Positions 5,876 to 13,244 of a stretch of 14,618 nt of DNA are shown one piece after another. Origin of the DNA: Candidatus Omnitrophota bacterium (GTDB lineage Bacteria; Omnitrophota; Gorgyraeia; Zapsychrales; Fredricksoniimonadaceae); NCBI GenBank assembly GCA_017987425.1, contig JAGNTT010000031.1, positions 1 through 14,618 on the forward strand, written 5' to 3'. Made by a program: the position numbers and the translations under genes. The notes below the pieces were generated by a model, which did no database searches, was not told where the DNA came from, and saw nothing but the letters and a program-made list of their open reading frames with translations. Numbering within the stretch: the first letter of the stretch is position 1; each line of letters begins with the position of its first letter.

Positions 5876-6871
5876 TTAGAAAACTCCTTTATCATGCTGA
5901 CGTTCAAGCCAAGCCTTGGTCTGCATATAGGAAGCCTTTTTACCCCAAATATCTTCATCGACGTTATCACCCATTGACTGGCTCGCTTTATAAGCGGCGG
6001 CATAATTGCCGACAAAATATTCAATCGTTGCCGACCAAGTCCAAGCCTTGACCGATTGCGGATAAACGCTCAAAATCTCGTCGATCAATGCCTTGACTGC
6101 GGTGTAATTGACGGGAATTTTGTAATAATCGCTGCGTTTCGTGTTGCTTTGCAATGCAATCCGTTTAGCCAGTTCGTCGTTGGCCTGAATGACAAGAAAT
6201 CCAAAAACAGGATCAGACTTATGCTCCTCATAGCTTTTGCGGGCAAATTCAAACATCTCTTCATTGCTGCCAAACCACTTTTCCATCTTGGCAATCATCA
6301 TCATGTGGTAGGCATTGAAATGATTTTTGTCGATAGCGATCGCCTTTTCAAAACTCGCGGCCACTTCTTCCGGCAGGCTCAAACCGCGATAGGTCACGAT
6401 GAGCGCAATCCAAGGTTCCGCCGAGGCAGGATTGAGTTCAGCGGCCTTCAGAAGATCTGCTTTCGACAAAAGCAGTCTTTCCTGGAACACCGGCCACGCC
6501 TCAGGCAAAACCTTATCAGCGTACTTATTGCCGCGATCAGCCCAGGCAAAATCCGAATAAAAAACTCCTCGGACTAAATGACTCAGATAAGAAGGCTTCT
6601 GTTCACACCATTGATTAAGCAGCTTCAATGAAACTTCTGGATCAAGAGACAAGTCATAGGCGAAGCTGTTAACCGTACGATGAAATACATACATTCCGTC
6701 TGTGTCTTTGGCTTTGGAATTTTCGAGATTGGTCAAATCGCCGACCAATTGAGCAAAATTTTCGGATTGAAGGGCTTGTACGTACGGCCTTGCATCTACC
6801 GCTCCCGCCATAGGAGCGTGAATCAAGACGGCCATCATGACAAATAAAAGCAAAATCCCTCTGATTAACAT
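5876..6871 (-). CDS. Secreted DUF4034-like helical repeat protein
   Basis: 331 residues with an N-terminal signal peptide (about 1-24, ending AGA). Several features match my recollection of DUF4034 proteins: F39-LVGDL with DG at 58-59, RGVFYSDFAWADRG (101-114), and the block KWFGSNEEMFEFAR (198-211). Helical TPR-like pairs occur at 137-180 (LLKAAELNPASAEPWIALIV, then ASFEKAIAIDKNHFNAY) and 255-300. These proteins are likely periplasmic scaffolds with no known activity. It lies between two paralogous small secreted proteins in one operon, which suggests the three act together. Its last four codons (KGVF) contain the Shine-Dalgarno of the next gene. The ATG at 6871 has only a weak ribosome site (AGGGG about 13 nt away). 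Confidence 0.7.
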   Translation of the reverse strand: MLIRGILLLFVMMAVLIHAPMAGAVDARPYVQALQSENFAQLVGDLTNLENSKAKDTDGMYVFHRTVNSFAYDLSLDPEVSLKLLNQWCEQKPSYLSHLVRGVFYSDFAWADRGNKYADKVLPEAWPVFQERLLLSKADLLKAAELNPASAEPWIALIVTYRGLSLPEEVAASFEKAIAIDKNHFNAYHMMMIAKMEKWFGSNEEMFEFARKSYEEHKSDPVFGFLVIQANDELAKRIALQSNTKRSDYYKIPVNYTAVKALIDEILSVYPQSVKAWTWSATIEYFVGNYAAAYKASQSMGDNVDEDIWGKKASYMQTKAWLERQHDKGVF

Positions 6872-6928
6872 ATTCTTTAGTCACCCCTGAATTCTGACTT
6901 GCATTCTTTCAATTTCATATTTGCCCGA

Positions 6929-7444
6929 TCACTTGACCTTGTATACTTTCATCCCGTCTTCCATGACCATTTCTTCAAAATCAAAAACTTTTCTCATCAG
7001 GTCGAGATACGGATAATTGCCGTCGAAAGCCACCCAGTGTTCGTCGTAATCAATGTAATTAAGGACACCGCTGCGGTCTAGAATCCATTTGCCATTCTGT
7101 TCATATAAAAATGTAGGTCCGAGGGTTTTATCTTCAGAAAAATAAATAATGGCGTACTTCCCTTCACGGAATGTCTTGGTCGGCGCACCCAATTGGTCCG
7201 CCATATCTTTGAATTCTTCGTTGCCGGTTGAATTTTTCGCCGCCATGGCCTGCCATTGCGGGTCAAAGATGGGGATGTCGTAACAATAGGCACCCTGCTT
7301 CATCATGTCCAGCTCGAGACGGTAGGTTCCTTCCGGAGTAGACTGAGGAAGAAAGGATTTGAATTGGGCGCAGTCGTTCGCGCACCAGACGTTCAAAGGC
7401 AACACAAACAAGGAAAGGACAACAGTCAGAATGGCTTTTTTCAT
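6929..7444 (-). CDS. Small secreted protein of unknown function, paralogue 2
   Basis: 171 residues, paralogue of the protein at 5345-5875 (about 58% identical over the mature core). The start is ATG at 7444, preceded by AAAGGAG with a 5-nt spacer; it gives a classic signal peptide (MKKAILTVV ... LPLNVWCA). An open frame extends upstream to 7573, but that stretch is Arg-rich, overlaps the RNB gene and would bury the signal peptide. Shared cysteines are C25 and C54. The ELDMMKQGAYCY and DGNYPYL blocks are intact. It starts 10 bp after the RNB stop, so the two are co-transcribed. Having one copy before and one after the DUF4034-like gene suggests duplication within the operon. No function can be assigned. 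Confidence 0.78.
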   Translation of the reverse strand: MKKAILTVVLSLFVLPLNVWCANDCAQFKSFLPQSTPEGTYRLELDMMKQGAYCYDIPIFDPQWQAMAAKNSTGNEEFKDMADQLGAPTKTFREGKYAIIYFSEDKTLGPTFLYEQNGKWILDRSGVLNYIDYDEHWVAFDGNYPYLDLMRKVFDFEEMVMEDGMKVYKVK

Positions 7445-7454
7445 TTGGGCTCCT

Positions 7455-9017
7455 TTACTTGCGGCGGTTCTTGCGCGGACGCTGGCGTTGACGCTGCCGA
7501 TATTTTTTATGCGGGTAGGCGTCGGGCGACGGCTTGGGCGCCTGCGCTTCTCCGCTACCTTCAAAATCAACATAACCGCGTTCCGGCGAAAGCTTAATCA
7601 GCCGCACGATCACTTTATCGCCGACATCCATACCTTCAAAACGCCGCACGACACGTCCTTCCGCCGGCGGATCAATCAGCCGGACATACGTGCCTTTCTC
7701 CGACGCGCCGGTGACAATGCCCTCGAACGAATCGCCGACGCGGTCCAACAGCATCATCGCCGCCGCGACTTTGCGCATAAAGCGTTCGACTTTTTTGGCG
7801 AATTGATCGCGGTCCGTGCACCAGCCGGCGATGTGCGACAGCTCCGCGCGGCTGTACGGATCGCGTGCTTTGTTAAGCGCCGCCTTCAACAAACGCTGGA
7901 CAACGAGATCGATGTAACGGCGGTTGGGCGCCGTCGAGTGCGTGTAATCGGAGACAGCCAGACCAAAGTGACCGTCGCCTTTCTTGCCGGGAAACACAAC
8001 ATCGTATTCGCCCTGCCCCAAAAGTTTAATGACTGCCAGAGACAAATCGGGAAAACGTTCCGGGTCTCTTTTACGCTGACGTTCCAGAAAATCCGAAAGT
8101 GCCTTGGCCTTGGGACGATTGGGAAGGCTGTCTCCCATTTCGATGGCGATCTCGACAATGCGTTCCCAGCGCTCTGGTGTTTTAACCACACGCTGGATGA
8201 CAGGAGAATTTTTGCTGCGCAGGAAGTTCACCATGACGCCGTTGGCCGCGATCATGAAATTCTCGATCAGCTGATGAGCCCGGTTGCGGTGACGCAGGGC
8301 AATTTCAATCACCTGCTTTTCTTTGAACACGGGTTTGGTTTCGATGGAATCGAATTCAAGCGCGCCGTTTCTCCGCCGGGCTTCTTTAATAGCCTGCGCG
8401 ACTTTATCCTGCAGCAGAAGCTGATCTTCCAGTCCCGGCACCGCCTCTACCGATTCCGGCAAAGGCGTGCGGCCTTCAAACCAGTCGCCGACGATCTCAT
8501 AAATAAGCTTCGCATGATTTCTGATCACAGCCCGATAAACCTCGCCGGACTTCACTTCCCCCTCGGAGTTGACGAGGAAATCCATCACAACCGCCAGCCT
8601 GTCCTCCCCGGGGATGAGCGAAGTCAGATCATTGCACAAACGTTCCGGCAGCATGGGAAAAATTTCGACGCCGGTATAAACCGTGACCGCATTTTTTATC
8701 GCGTGCGCGTCGCTGTATGTTCCCTGACGCACATAATGATCAACGTCCGCGATCGCGATCATGACGTGCACTCTACCGTCGGGACGGACCTCGCAGTATT
8801 CGACCTGATCGAGGTCGCGCGAATCATCATTATCGATGGAACTCCATAACAGCTCCGTCAGATCTTTGACGCCCGGCTCCAGATGCGGCCAGAAATCGGG
8901 GTGCATGGCCTTGGCTTCGTTAACCGCGCGCTGGGACATTTCACTGAGAAATCCGTAACGGTTAAGCGCATTACGCGCAATGAAGTTCAAATTATATGAT
9001 GCGGGATTTGTCGGCAT
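7455..9017 (-). CDS. Short RNB-domain 3'-5' exoribonuclease (RNase II/R family)
   Basis: 520 residues. The RNB catalytic domain spans about 50-385. Its metal-site motif is SIDNDDSRDLDQ (60-71): D62, D68 and D70 match essential aspartates of RNase II/R, but the fourth position is Gln (Q71) instead of Asp. Also present are LIENFMIAAN (250-259) and HSTAPNRRYIDLVVQR (360-375). An S1-like RNA-binding domain follows (about 429-487), then a basic tail (KKYRQRQRQRPRKNRRK, 504-520). The N-terminal cold-shock domains of RNase R are missing, so it is much shorter than the 640-810 residues of RNase II/R. It should degrade single-stranded RNA processively in the cytoplasm. It heads the operon ending at 4472. 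The ATG at 9017 has no clear Shine-Dalgarno. Confidence 0.9.
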   Translation of the reverse strand: MPTNPASYNLNFIARNALNRYGFLSEMSQRAVNEAKAMHPDFWPHLEPGVKDLTELLWSSIDNDDSRDLDQVEYCEVRPDGRVHVMIAIADVDHYVRQGTYSDAHAIKNAVTVYTGVEIFPMLPERLCNDLTSLIPGEDRLAVVMDFLVNSEGEVKSGEVYRAVIRNHAKLIYEIVGDWFEGRTPLPESVEAVPGLEDQLLLQDKVAQAIKEARRRNGALEFDSIETKPVFKEKQVIEIALRHRNRAHQLIENFMIAANGVMVNFLRSKNSPVIQRVVKTPERWERIVEIAIEMGDSLPNRPKAKALSDFLERQRKRDPERFPDLSLAVIKLLGQGEYDVVFPGKKGDGHFGLAVSDYTHSTAPNRRYIDLVVQRLLKAALNKARDPYSRAELSHIAGWCTDRDQFAKKVERFMRKVAAAMMLLDRVGDSFEGIVTGASEKGTYVRLIDPPAEGRVVRRFEGMDVGDKVIVRLIKLSPERGYVDFEGSGEAQAPKPSPDAYPHKKYRQRQRQRPRKNRRK

Positions 9018-9032
9018 ATGTGATCGCTTTGA

Positions 9033-9119
9033 GTGGTACGAGGTAAGGGGTATAGAGGTAAGAAAACAAAAACCTAATATCTTTTTTCGCCCTAATACAT
9101 ACTTCCTACCACATACCTC
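9033..9119. repeat. Intergenic tandem-heptad hairpin D
   Basis: The left arm reads GTGGTAC (9033-9039), GAGGTAA (9040-9046), GGGGTAT (9047-9053), A, GAGGTAA. The right arm, on the minus strand, is in exact 7-bp steps: GAGGTAT (9119-9113), GTGGTAG (9112-9106), GAAGTAT (9105-9099), GTATTAG (9098-9092). Both arms therefore use the same G-x-GGTAN unit, but individual units have diverged. It sits 8 bp after the ferrochelatase stop (9128) and just before the RNB start. Confidence 0.75.
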
Positions 9120-9127
9120 TCTAACTC

Positions 9128-10162
9128 TTATCTCTTCTCTGTTTCTTTAATAATCGTCTTTAAACATTCGACCCATTCGGGGCGGACATTGAGACTTTCC
9201 ACTAGCTGCCAATGCTGGCCGCCGTTATCGATAAAAAGCTTCTGGTACTCCATGCCGATCTCGACGGTGGTCTCGAGACAGTCGGCCACGAAGGCAGGTG
9301 AAAACGTGAGCACTCTCTTCTTGCCCTGTTTGGCCAGCTCGATAATCTTTTCATCCGTATACGGCTTGATCCACGGGTCTTTCCCAAGACGGGACTGAAA
9401 GCTTGTGGTGTACTGACCTTCTTTAAGGCCGAGCTCCCGCACCAAAAGTCTTGTGGTGTCGAAACATTGCGCCCGGTAACAATTCTGATTGCGGCCGTGA
9501 TAGGCGTTGCAGCAATCGCCCAGTTTGCAACAGCTCTGGCAGGATGCCTTGAGGATCTGCCGTTCGGGAAGTCCGTGATAAGAAAAAATGATGTGATCGT
9601 AATTTGATTTCTTCAGATGTTCGCGCCCTATCGCGGCAAAAGCCTTGATAAACAGCGGATGATCATGAAACTGGCCGACAAACTTGACCTGAGGAATGAC
9701 TTCCCAGCGTTTTAATTCCAGCATCACTTTCTCGACGGTGGAACCGGTGGAGGCCGAGGCATACTGCGGATAGAACGGAACAACGATCAGTTCGCTCAAA
9801 GGCTCGCCTTTAAGTTCATCCAGCGCCTTGCGGATGCTTGGATTTTGATAACGCATGGCAAAGGCAACGCAATAGTCATCGCCCAAGGCTTTTTTCATGA
9901 GTTCCAGCAGTTGAAAACCGTAAACTTTAAGAGGAGAACCCTCTTCCGTCCACAGCTGGCTGTATCCGTGCGCGGAAGACGGGGCCCGAAACGGGGCAAT
10001 GATGCCATTGACGAGGAAAAAACGCTGAATCCATGGAATGTCGATGACACGTCCATCCATGAGGAATTCGCGCAGATACTTGCGGACATCGGGAACCGAC
10101 GGTGAATCAGGCGTGCCTAAATTGACAAGCAGAACACCGACTTTGGAATTTTTGAGTTTCAT
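9128..10162 (-). CDS. hemH: Ferrochelatase with cysteine-rich insert
   Basis: 344 residues from the ATG at 10162. It inserts Fe2+ into a porphyrin in the last steps of haem synthesis. Family text: VGVLLVNLGTPDSP (8-21), WTEEGSPL (71-78), PFYPQYASASTGSTVEKV (129-146), SYHGLPER (194-201, catalytic H196), TTSFQSRLGKDPW (252-264) and SPAFVADCLETTVEI (288-302, E297). After SYHGLPER comes an insert with seven cysteines (208, 211, 212, 217, 218, 228, 233), ending CYRAQCFDTTR. Such internal Cys sets in some bacterial ferrochelatases hold a [2Fe-2S] cluster. Longer open frame continues to 10327, but the promoter at 10191-10218 lies inside it and the extra residues have no family match. No other haem gene is nearby. 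The start has only a weak ribosome site. Confidence 0.95.
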   Translation of the reverse strand: MKLKNSKVGVLLVNLGTPDSPSVPDVRKYLREFLMDGRVIDIPWIQRFFLVNGIIAPFRAPSSAHGYSQLWTEEGSPLKVYGFQLLELMKKALGDDYCVAFAMRYQNPSIRKALDELKGEPLSELIVVPFYPQYASASTGSTVEKVMLELKRWEVIPQVKFVGQFHDHPLFIKAFAAIGREHLKKSNYDHIIFSYHGLPERQILKASCQSCCKLGDCCNAYHGRNQNCYRAQCFDTTRLLVRELGLKEGQYTTSFQSRLGKDPWIKPYTDEKIIELAKQGKKRVLTFSPAFVADCLETTVEIGMEYQKLFIDNGGQHWQLVESLNVRPEWVECLKTIIKETEKR

Positions 10163-10190
10163 ATATTTTTCGTGTGACGAGAACGCGTCC

Positions 10191-10218
10191 ATTATAACAA
10201 AAAATATCAGGACGACAA
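10191..10218 (-). promoter_or_regulatory. Extended -10 promoter of hemH
   Basis: Minus strand: TTGTCG (-35, 10218-10213, 4 of 6), a 16-bp spacer ending in TGT, and a perfect TATAAT (-10, 10196-10191), giving the extended -10 TGTTATAAT. The predicted start near 10184 gives a leader of about 22 nt to the ATG at 10162. This decides the hemH start, because an upstream ATG (10192-10190) overlaps the -10 itself. Confidence 0.7.
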
Positions 10219-10258
10219 CCGCCACTTTTGTGAATTTTTCGGTCACTGGCAAGTGTGT

Positions 10259-10340
10259 CAAAGGTACACAGAGGCGACAAAAGCACTCATCACAATTTCC
10301 CCCGTTTACTTTTGGGCACATTTGCAACCTTTGCTCACCT
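10259..10340. repeat. Intergenic tandem-unit hairpin E (9-10-bp units), between divergent genes
   Basis: The left arm reads CAAAGGTACA (10259-10268), CAGAGGCGA (10269-10277), CAAAAGCACT (10278-10287). The right arm on the minus strand reads CAAAGGTTG (10333-10325), CAAATGTGC (10324-10316), CCAAAAGTAAA (10315-10305). TCAAAGGTACACA is identical to a stretch in element C. Unlike the other copies it lies between two divergent genes, 41 bp upstream of the hemH -35 and 64 bp before the pilus ATPase start, so it cannot be the terminator of either. Confidence 0.7.
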
Positions 10341-10351
10341 CTGTCTTAAAT
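10322..10351 (+). promoter_or_regulatory. Possible promoter of the pilus ATPase pair
   Basis: TTGCAA (10322-10327), an 18-bp spacer, TTAAAT (10346-10351). The -35 would lie inside the right arm of element E. Predicted leader is about 48 nt. Both boxes are imperfect, so this is only a candidate, but it is the best match upstream of 10405. Confidence 0.3.
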
Positions 10352-10404
10352 ATTCTCTCAATTATCTTGCGAGCAGCAGCATTCGCGCATAAAATGACTT
10401 CGCA

Positions 10405-11640
10405 ATGACACCCAATGAAAAAGAATCCGCGCTTGCCGCCATTTCCGGCATTAACACGAAGTCCAAAGGTCTGCCCAAAGAATTCGTCGGACATGCCGGC
10501 CAGGGCGCAGCTAGCGTTCTTCCTCCTCCGGCTTTGACCACCGGCAATTCTCTAAATGAAATTCTCGTGTTCGCGCGCTATAACAAAGTCTCCGACGTGC
10601 ATTTATGTTCCAAGAACCCGATCATCTTTAGGAAATTCGGTTCGCTGAAAGCCATGACCGAGAATGCGCTCACACCGGAACGCGTCCAGGCCATGATTAA
10701 AGAAGGAATCAAGCCGGAGCTCGTCGCTGAATTCGAACAGCGCGGCGATCTGGAATTCGTCCATACGATCGGCGGCGCCGGCCGTTTCCGTCTGACCTTG
10801 ATGAAACAGCGCAACGGCTGGGACTTAACCGCGCGCCTGGTCGCGATGTCCATCCCCAATTTTGAATCGACAGGTATGTCCAAGTCCTGCGAAAATCTGA
10901 CGAAATGGGCGCAAGGACTTGTCCTTGTGACCGGCCCCATCGGCTGCGGGAAATCGACTACGCTCGCGACCCTGGTCGAAATGATCAATCAGACGCGCAA
11001 CGATCACATCATCACCATCGAAAACCCGATCGAAATCATTTACACGCCGAAGAAATGCCAGATCACCCAGCGCGAAGTCAACCTTCATACGATGTCGCAG
11101 GCCAACGCCCTGCGCGCGGCTCTGCGCGAAGACCCTGACATTCTGGTGGTCAGCGAACTGCGCGATCTGGAAAGCATCCAGCTGGCCGTCTCCGCCGCGG
11201 AAACCGGCCACCTCGTCTTCGGAACGATGAACACCAACAATGCCTCGCAGACCATCTCGCGCATCATCGATTCATTTCCGTCGGAGGAACAAGGCGTCAT
11301 CAAAAACATGGTCTCCGAATCTCTGCGCGGGGTCATTACCCAGCAGCTCATTCCTAAAAAAGACGGCAGCGGTGTTGTGCCGGCTTATGAGATTCTCATT
11401 GTCAACTCGGCTATCGCCAATCTGATCCGCGAAGGCCGCACAACGCAATTGACCAACACGATCACGACCGGACGCTCAGCAGGCATGATGCTGTTCGATC
11501 ATTCATTGGAAGAGCTCGCCCAGAAAGGCGTGATCAACGGACAGGAAGCGTATGAGCGCGCGATAAGCCCGAATAATTTCGCGAAATATTTAAATGCACC
11601 GGCGGTACCCCCGCCGACAGCCCCGCAACCTGATTTCTAA
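10405..11640 (+). CDS. PilT/PilU-like type IV pilus ATPase, divergent
   Basis: 411 residues of the PilT (GspE/VirB11) ATPase family, which powers pilus retraction at the cytoplasmic base. PAS-like N-domain about 50-150; Walker A GPIGCGKST (177-185); Asp-box TIENPIEI (204-211) with Asn where Asp is usual; Walker B DILVVSELRD (245-254, E251); His-box HLVFGTMNT (269-277), in which the first His is kept but the second is Asn276. The first 45 residues are an extra low-complexity lead (GQGAASVLPPPALT), and the C-terminus is Pro-rich. The ATG at 10405 follows an in-frame stop at 10390 and has no Shine-Dalgarno. Six bases separate it from the next pilT, so they form an operon. The altered boxes suggest a weak or accessory ATPase, like PilU beside PilT. 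Confidence 0.88.
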   Translation: MTPNEKESALAAISGINTKSKGLPKEFVGHAGQGAASVLPPPALTTGNSLNEILVFARYNKVSDVHLCSKNPIIFRKFGSLKAMTENALTPERVQAMIKEGIKPELVAEFEQRGDLEFVHTIGGAGRFRLTLMKQRNGWDLTARLVAMSIPNFESTGMSKSCENLTKWAQGLVLVTGPIGCGKSTTLATLVEMINQTRNDHIITIENPIEIIYTPKKCQITQREVNLHTMSQANALRAALREDPDILVVSELRDLESIQLAVSAAETGHLVFGTMNTNNASQTISRIIDSFPSEEQGVIKNMVSESLRGVITQQLIPKKDGSGVVPAYEILIVNSAIANLIREGRTTQLTNTITTGRSAGMMLFDHSLEELAQKGVINGQEAYERAISPNNFAKYLNAPAVPPPTAPQPDF

Positions 11641-11646
11641 ATTCCT

Positions 11647-12741
11647 ATGGCTAAAATCGACACGCTGTTCCAAACATTGATTGAGAAAAAAGGTTCCGAC
11701 CTCCACCTGGAGCAGGGACAGAAGCCGAAACTCCGCATCCACGGCAAACTGGAAGCCATCGATGCGCCTGTTTTAACGGGAGAGGAAATCACTTCGCTTC
11801 TCTCGGAGATCGCAAGCCCGTCGGACTGGACGCATTTTGAATCGCACGGCGACCTGGACTTCGCTTATGCTTACGGCACAGAAGCCCGTTTTCGCGCCAA
11901 TTACTTCCGTCATTTCTACGGCCTGGGGGCGGTCCTGCGCATCATCCCTTCACACATCAAGACCGTCGAAGAACTGGGCCTTCCGCCCAAAGTGAAAGAT
12001 TTCTGCAAATTCCGCGCCGGGCTTGTGCTGGTCACCGGACCGACGGGAAGCGGTAAATCAACGACCCTTGCCGCACTCATCGATCACATCAACACAAACC
12101 AGGCTAAAAAGATTGTCACCATCGAAGAGCCGGTGGAATTTACGCACCCGAACAAAAAATCCATCATCACGCACCGTGAAGTAGGCCTTGATACGCCGTC
12201 CTTTGCCAGCGGTCTGCGCGCCGCCGTCAAAAGCGACGCGGACATCATCCTCGTCGGTGAAATGCGCGACCGTGAAACCATCGAGCTTGCCTTGAGCGCC
12301 GCGGAGATGGGCATCCTTGTGTTCGGCACGCTGCACACCAACTCCGCCGCCAAAACGATCGACCGCATCATTGACGCTTTTCCCGCCAACCGCAAGAACC
12401 AGATCCGCACGATCCTCGCCAATACGATCAAGGCGATCATCGCCCAGCAGCTTCTGCCGTCGGCGGATCATTCCAAACGTTATGCCGCGCATGAAGTCCT
12501 CGTGAGAACACAGGCGATCCCTGCCATCATTCAGGCAGGCGAAATCGTAAGGCTCACCAGCGAAATCCAGACGAACAAACAGCACGGTATGCAATTGATG
12601 GATGATTCTTTGATGGAATTGGTCAAGGCAAACAAAGTGACCAAAGAAGAAGCGTACATGAAGGCGATCGACAAGGCCAAATTCACCTCGCCCATGGGCG
12701 GCATGACAGGCGGCGGCACCCCGCCTCCTTTAACTCTCTAA
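11647..12741 (+). CDS. pilT: PilT-type twitching motility ATPase
   Basis: 364 residues, close to standard PilT length. N-domain 1-115 (KGSDLHLEQGQKPKLRIHG); Walker A GPTGSGKST (131-139); Asp-box TIEEPVEF (158-165); Walker B DIILVGEMRD (199-208, the canonical GEMRD); His-box ILVFGTLHT (223-231) with H230 kept but the first His replaced by Ile223. IIDAFP and the QLLP stretch (267-271) follow as in PilT. Predicted role: disassembly and retraction of type IV pili (twitching, surface sensing, DNA uptake). The tail is Gly/Pro-rich (GGMTGGGTPPPL). It follows the first ATPase by 6 bp without its own Shine-Dalgarno, so translation is probably coupled. Its stop overlaps the convergent DUF2062 stop by 4 bp. 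No pilin or assembly gene is in the window. Confidence 0.92.
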   Translation: MAKIDTLFQTLIEKKGSDLHLEQGQKPKLRIHGKLEAIDAPVLTGEEITSLLSEIASPSDWTHFESHGDLDFAYAYGTEARFRANYFRHFYGLGAVLRIIPSHIKTVEELGLPPKVKDFCKFRAGLVLVTGPTGSGKSTTLAALIDHINTNQAKKIVTIEEPVEFTHPNKKSIITHREVGLDTPSFASGLRAAVKSDADIILVGEMRDRETIELALSAAEMGILVFGTLHTNSAAKTIDRIIDAFPANRKNQIRTILANTIKAIIAQQLLPSADHSKRYAAHEVLVRTQAIPAIIQAGEIVRLTSEIQTNKQHGMQLMDDSLMELVKANKVTKEEAYMKAIDKAKFTSPMGGMTGGGTPPPLTL

Positions 12742-13226
12742 TCTCCCGCCTCGGATGCCTGAGCACCCGCTGCCCGACGGCGGCGGACCTGAATCACGAT
12801 GACAATCACAAGAATATAAACCAGCAGTGCAACTACAACGCCGATGATCGCGTAACCCGCCATCAGCGGTTTTAAAATCGGCAGCGCCGATCCGTCGATA
12901 ATTTTTTCCCACTCAAAATGTTTGATGAACTTTTTACATTCGTGATAAATCTGACGCCAGTTGGAACCCGTCACCCATCCGCCTACCTTGACGGCCAGGA
13001 CGAATATCACGATACCAAGCCAGGAGTTGGTCAACAAGCTTGATGCAAAAGCGGCGGCACGGTTGACCCGGAAAATATAGGCGAACAAGATAGCCGCCAT
13101 CACACCGGCGCCGGGCAGGACTCCGAAGAAAATGCCGATGGCAAATCCCCCGGCAATCCTGTGGGGAGAATCGTTAATCTTGATTATTTTATGGTAAGTG
13201 GATTTGAAGAACTGCTTTACGTCCAA
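12738..13226 (-). CDS. DUF2062 domain membrane protein (TTG start)
   Basis: 162 residues. The DUF2062 signature covers about 18-75: SPHRIAGGFAIGIFFGVLPG, then AAILFAYIFRVNRAAAFASS and LLTNSWLG. Hydrophobic helices lie at about 22-50, 68-85 and 120-148 (AGYAIIGVVVALLVYILVIV), followed by a basic cytoplasmic stretch (VRRRRAAG). DUF2062 proteins are small inner-membrane proteins of unknown role, sometimes joined to glycosyltransferases. The start is TTG (13226-13224), backed by GAGGAAGG six bases upstream; no in-frame ATG occurs before the first helix. It starts 18 bp after the previous gene on the same strand and ends tail to tail with pilT, sharing 4 bp. Confidence 0.85.
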   Translation of the reverse strand: MDVKQFFKSTYHKIIKINDSPHRIAGGFAIGIFFGVLPGAGVMAAILFAYIFRVNRAAAFASSLLTNSWLGIVIFVLAVKVGGWVTGSNWRQIYHECKKFIKHFEWEKIIDGSALPILKPLMAGYAIIGVVVALLVYILVIVIVIQVRRRRAAGAQASEAGD

Positions 13227-13244
13227 CTGAAACCTTCCTCAGAA

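Noticed and set aside
7445..7573. Longer start for the small secreted protein at 7573
   Set aside because: It would overlap the RNB gene and put 43 Arg-rich residues before a perfect signal peptide; the ATG at 7444 has AAAGGAG at ideal spacing.
7359..8849. Long plus-strand open frame opposite the RNB gene
   Set aside because: It is a reverse-complement shadow of a clearly recognised RNB gene; its translation has no domain.
10163..10327. Longer ferrochelatase start at 10327 (55 extra residues)
   Set aside because: The extension contains the hemH promoter (TGTTATAAT at 10199-10191) and enters hairpin E; the family match begins only at the ATG at 10162.
12708..12730. Possible terminator AGGCGG / CCGCCT at the end of pilT
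   Set aside because: The stem lies inside codons for Gly/Pro repeats and is followed by CCTTTAAC, not a T-run; it is best explained as GGC/CCG coding bias.
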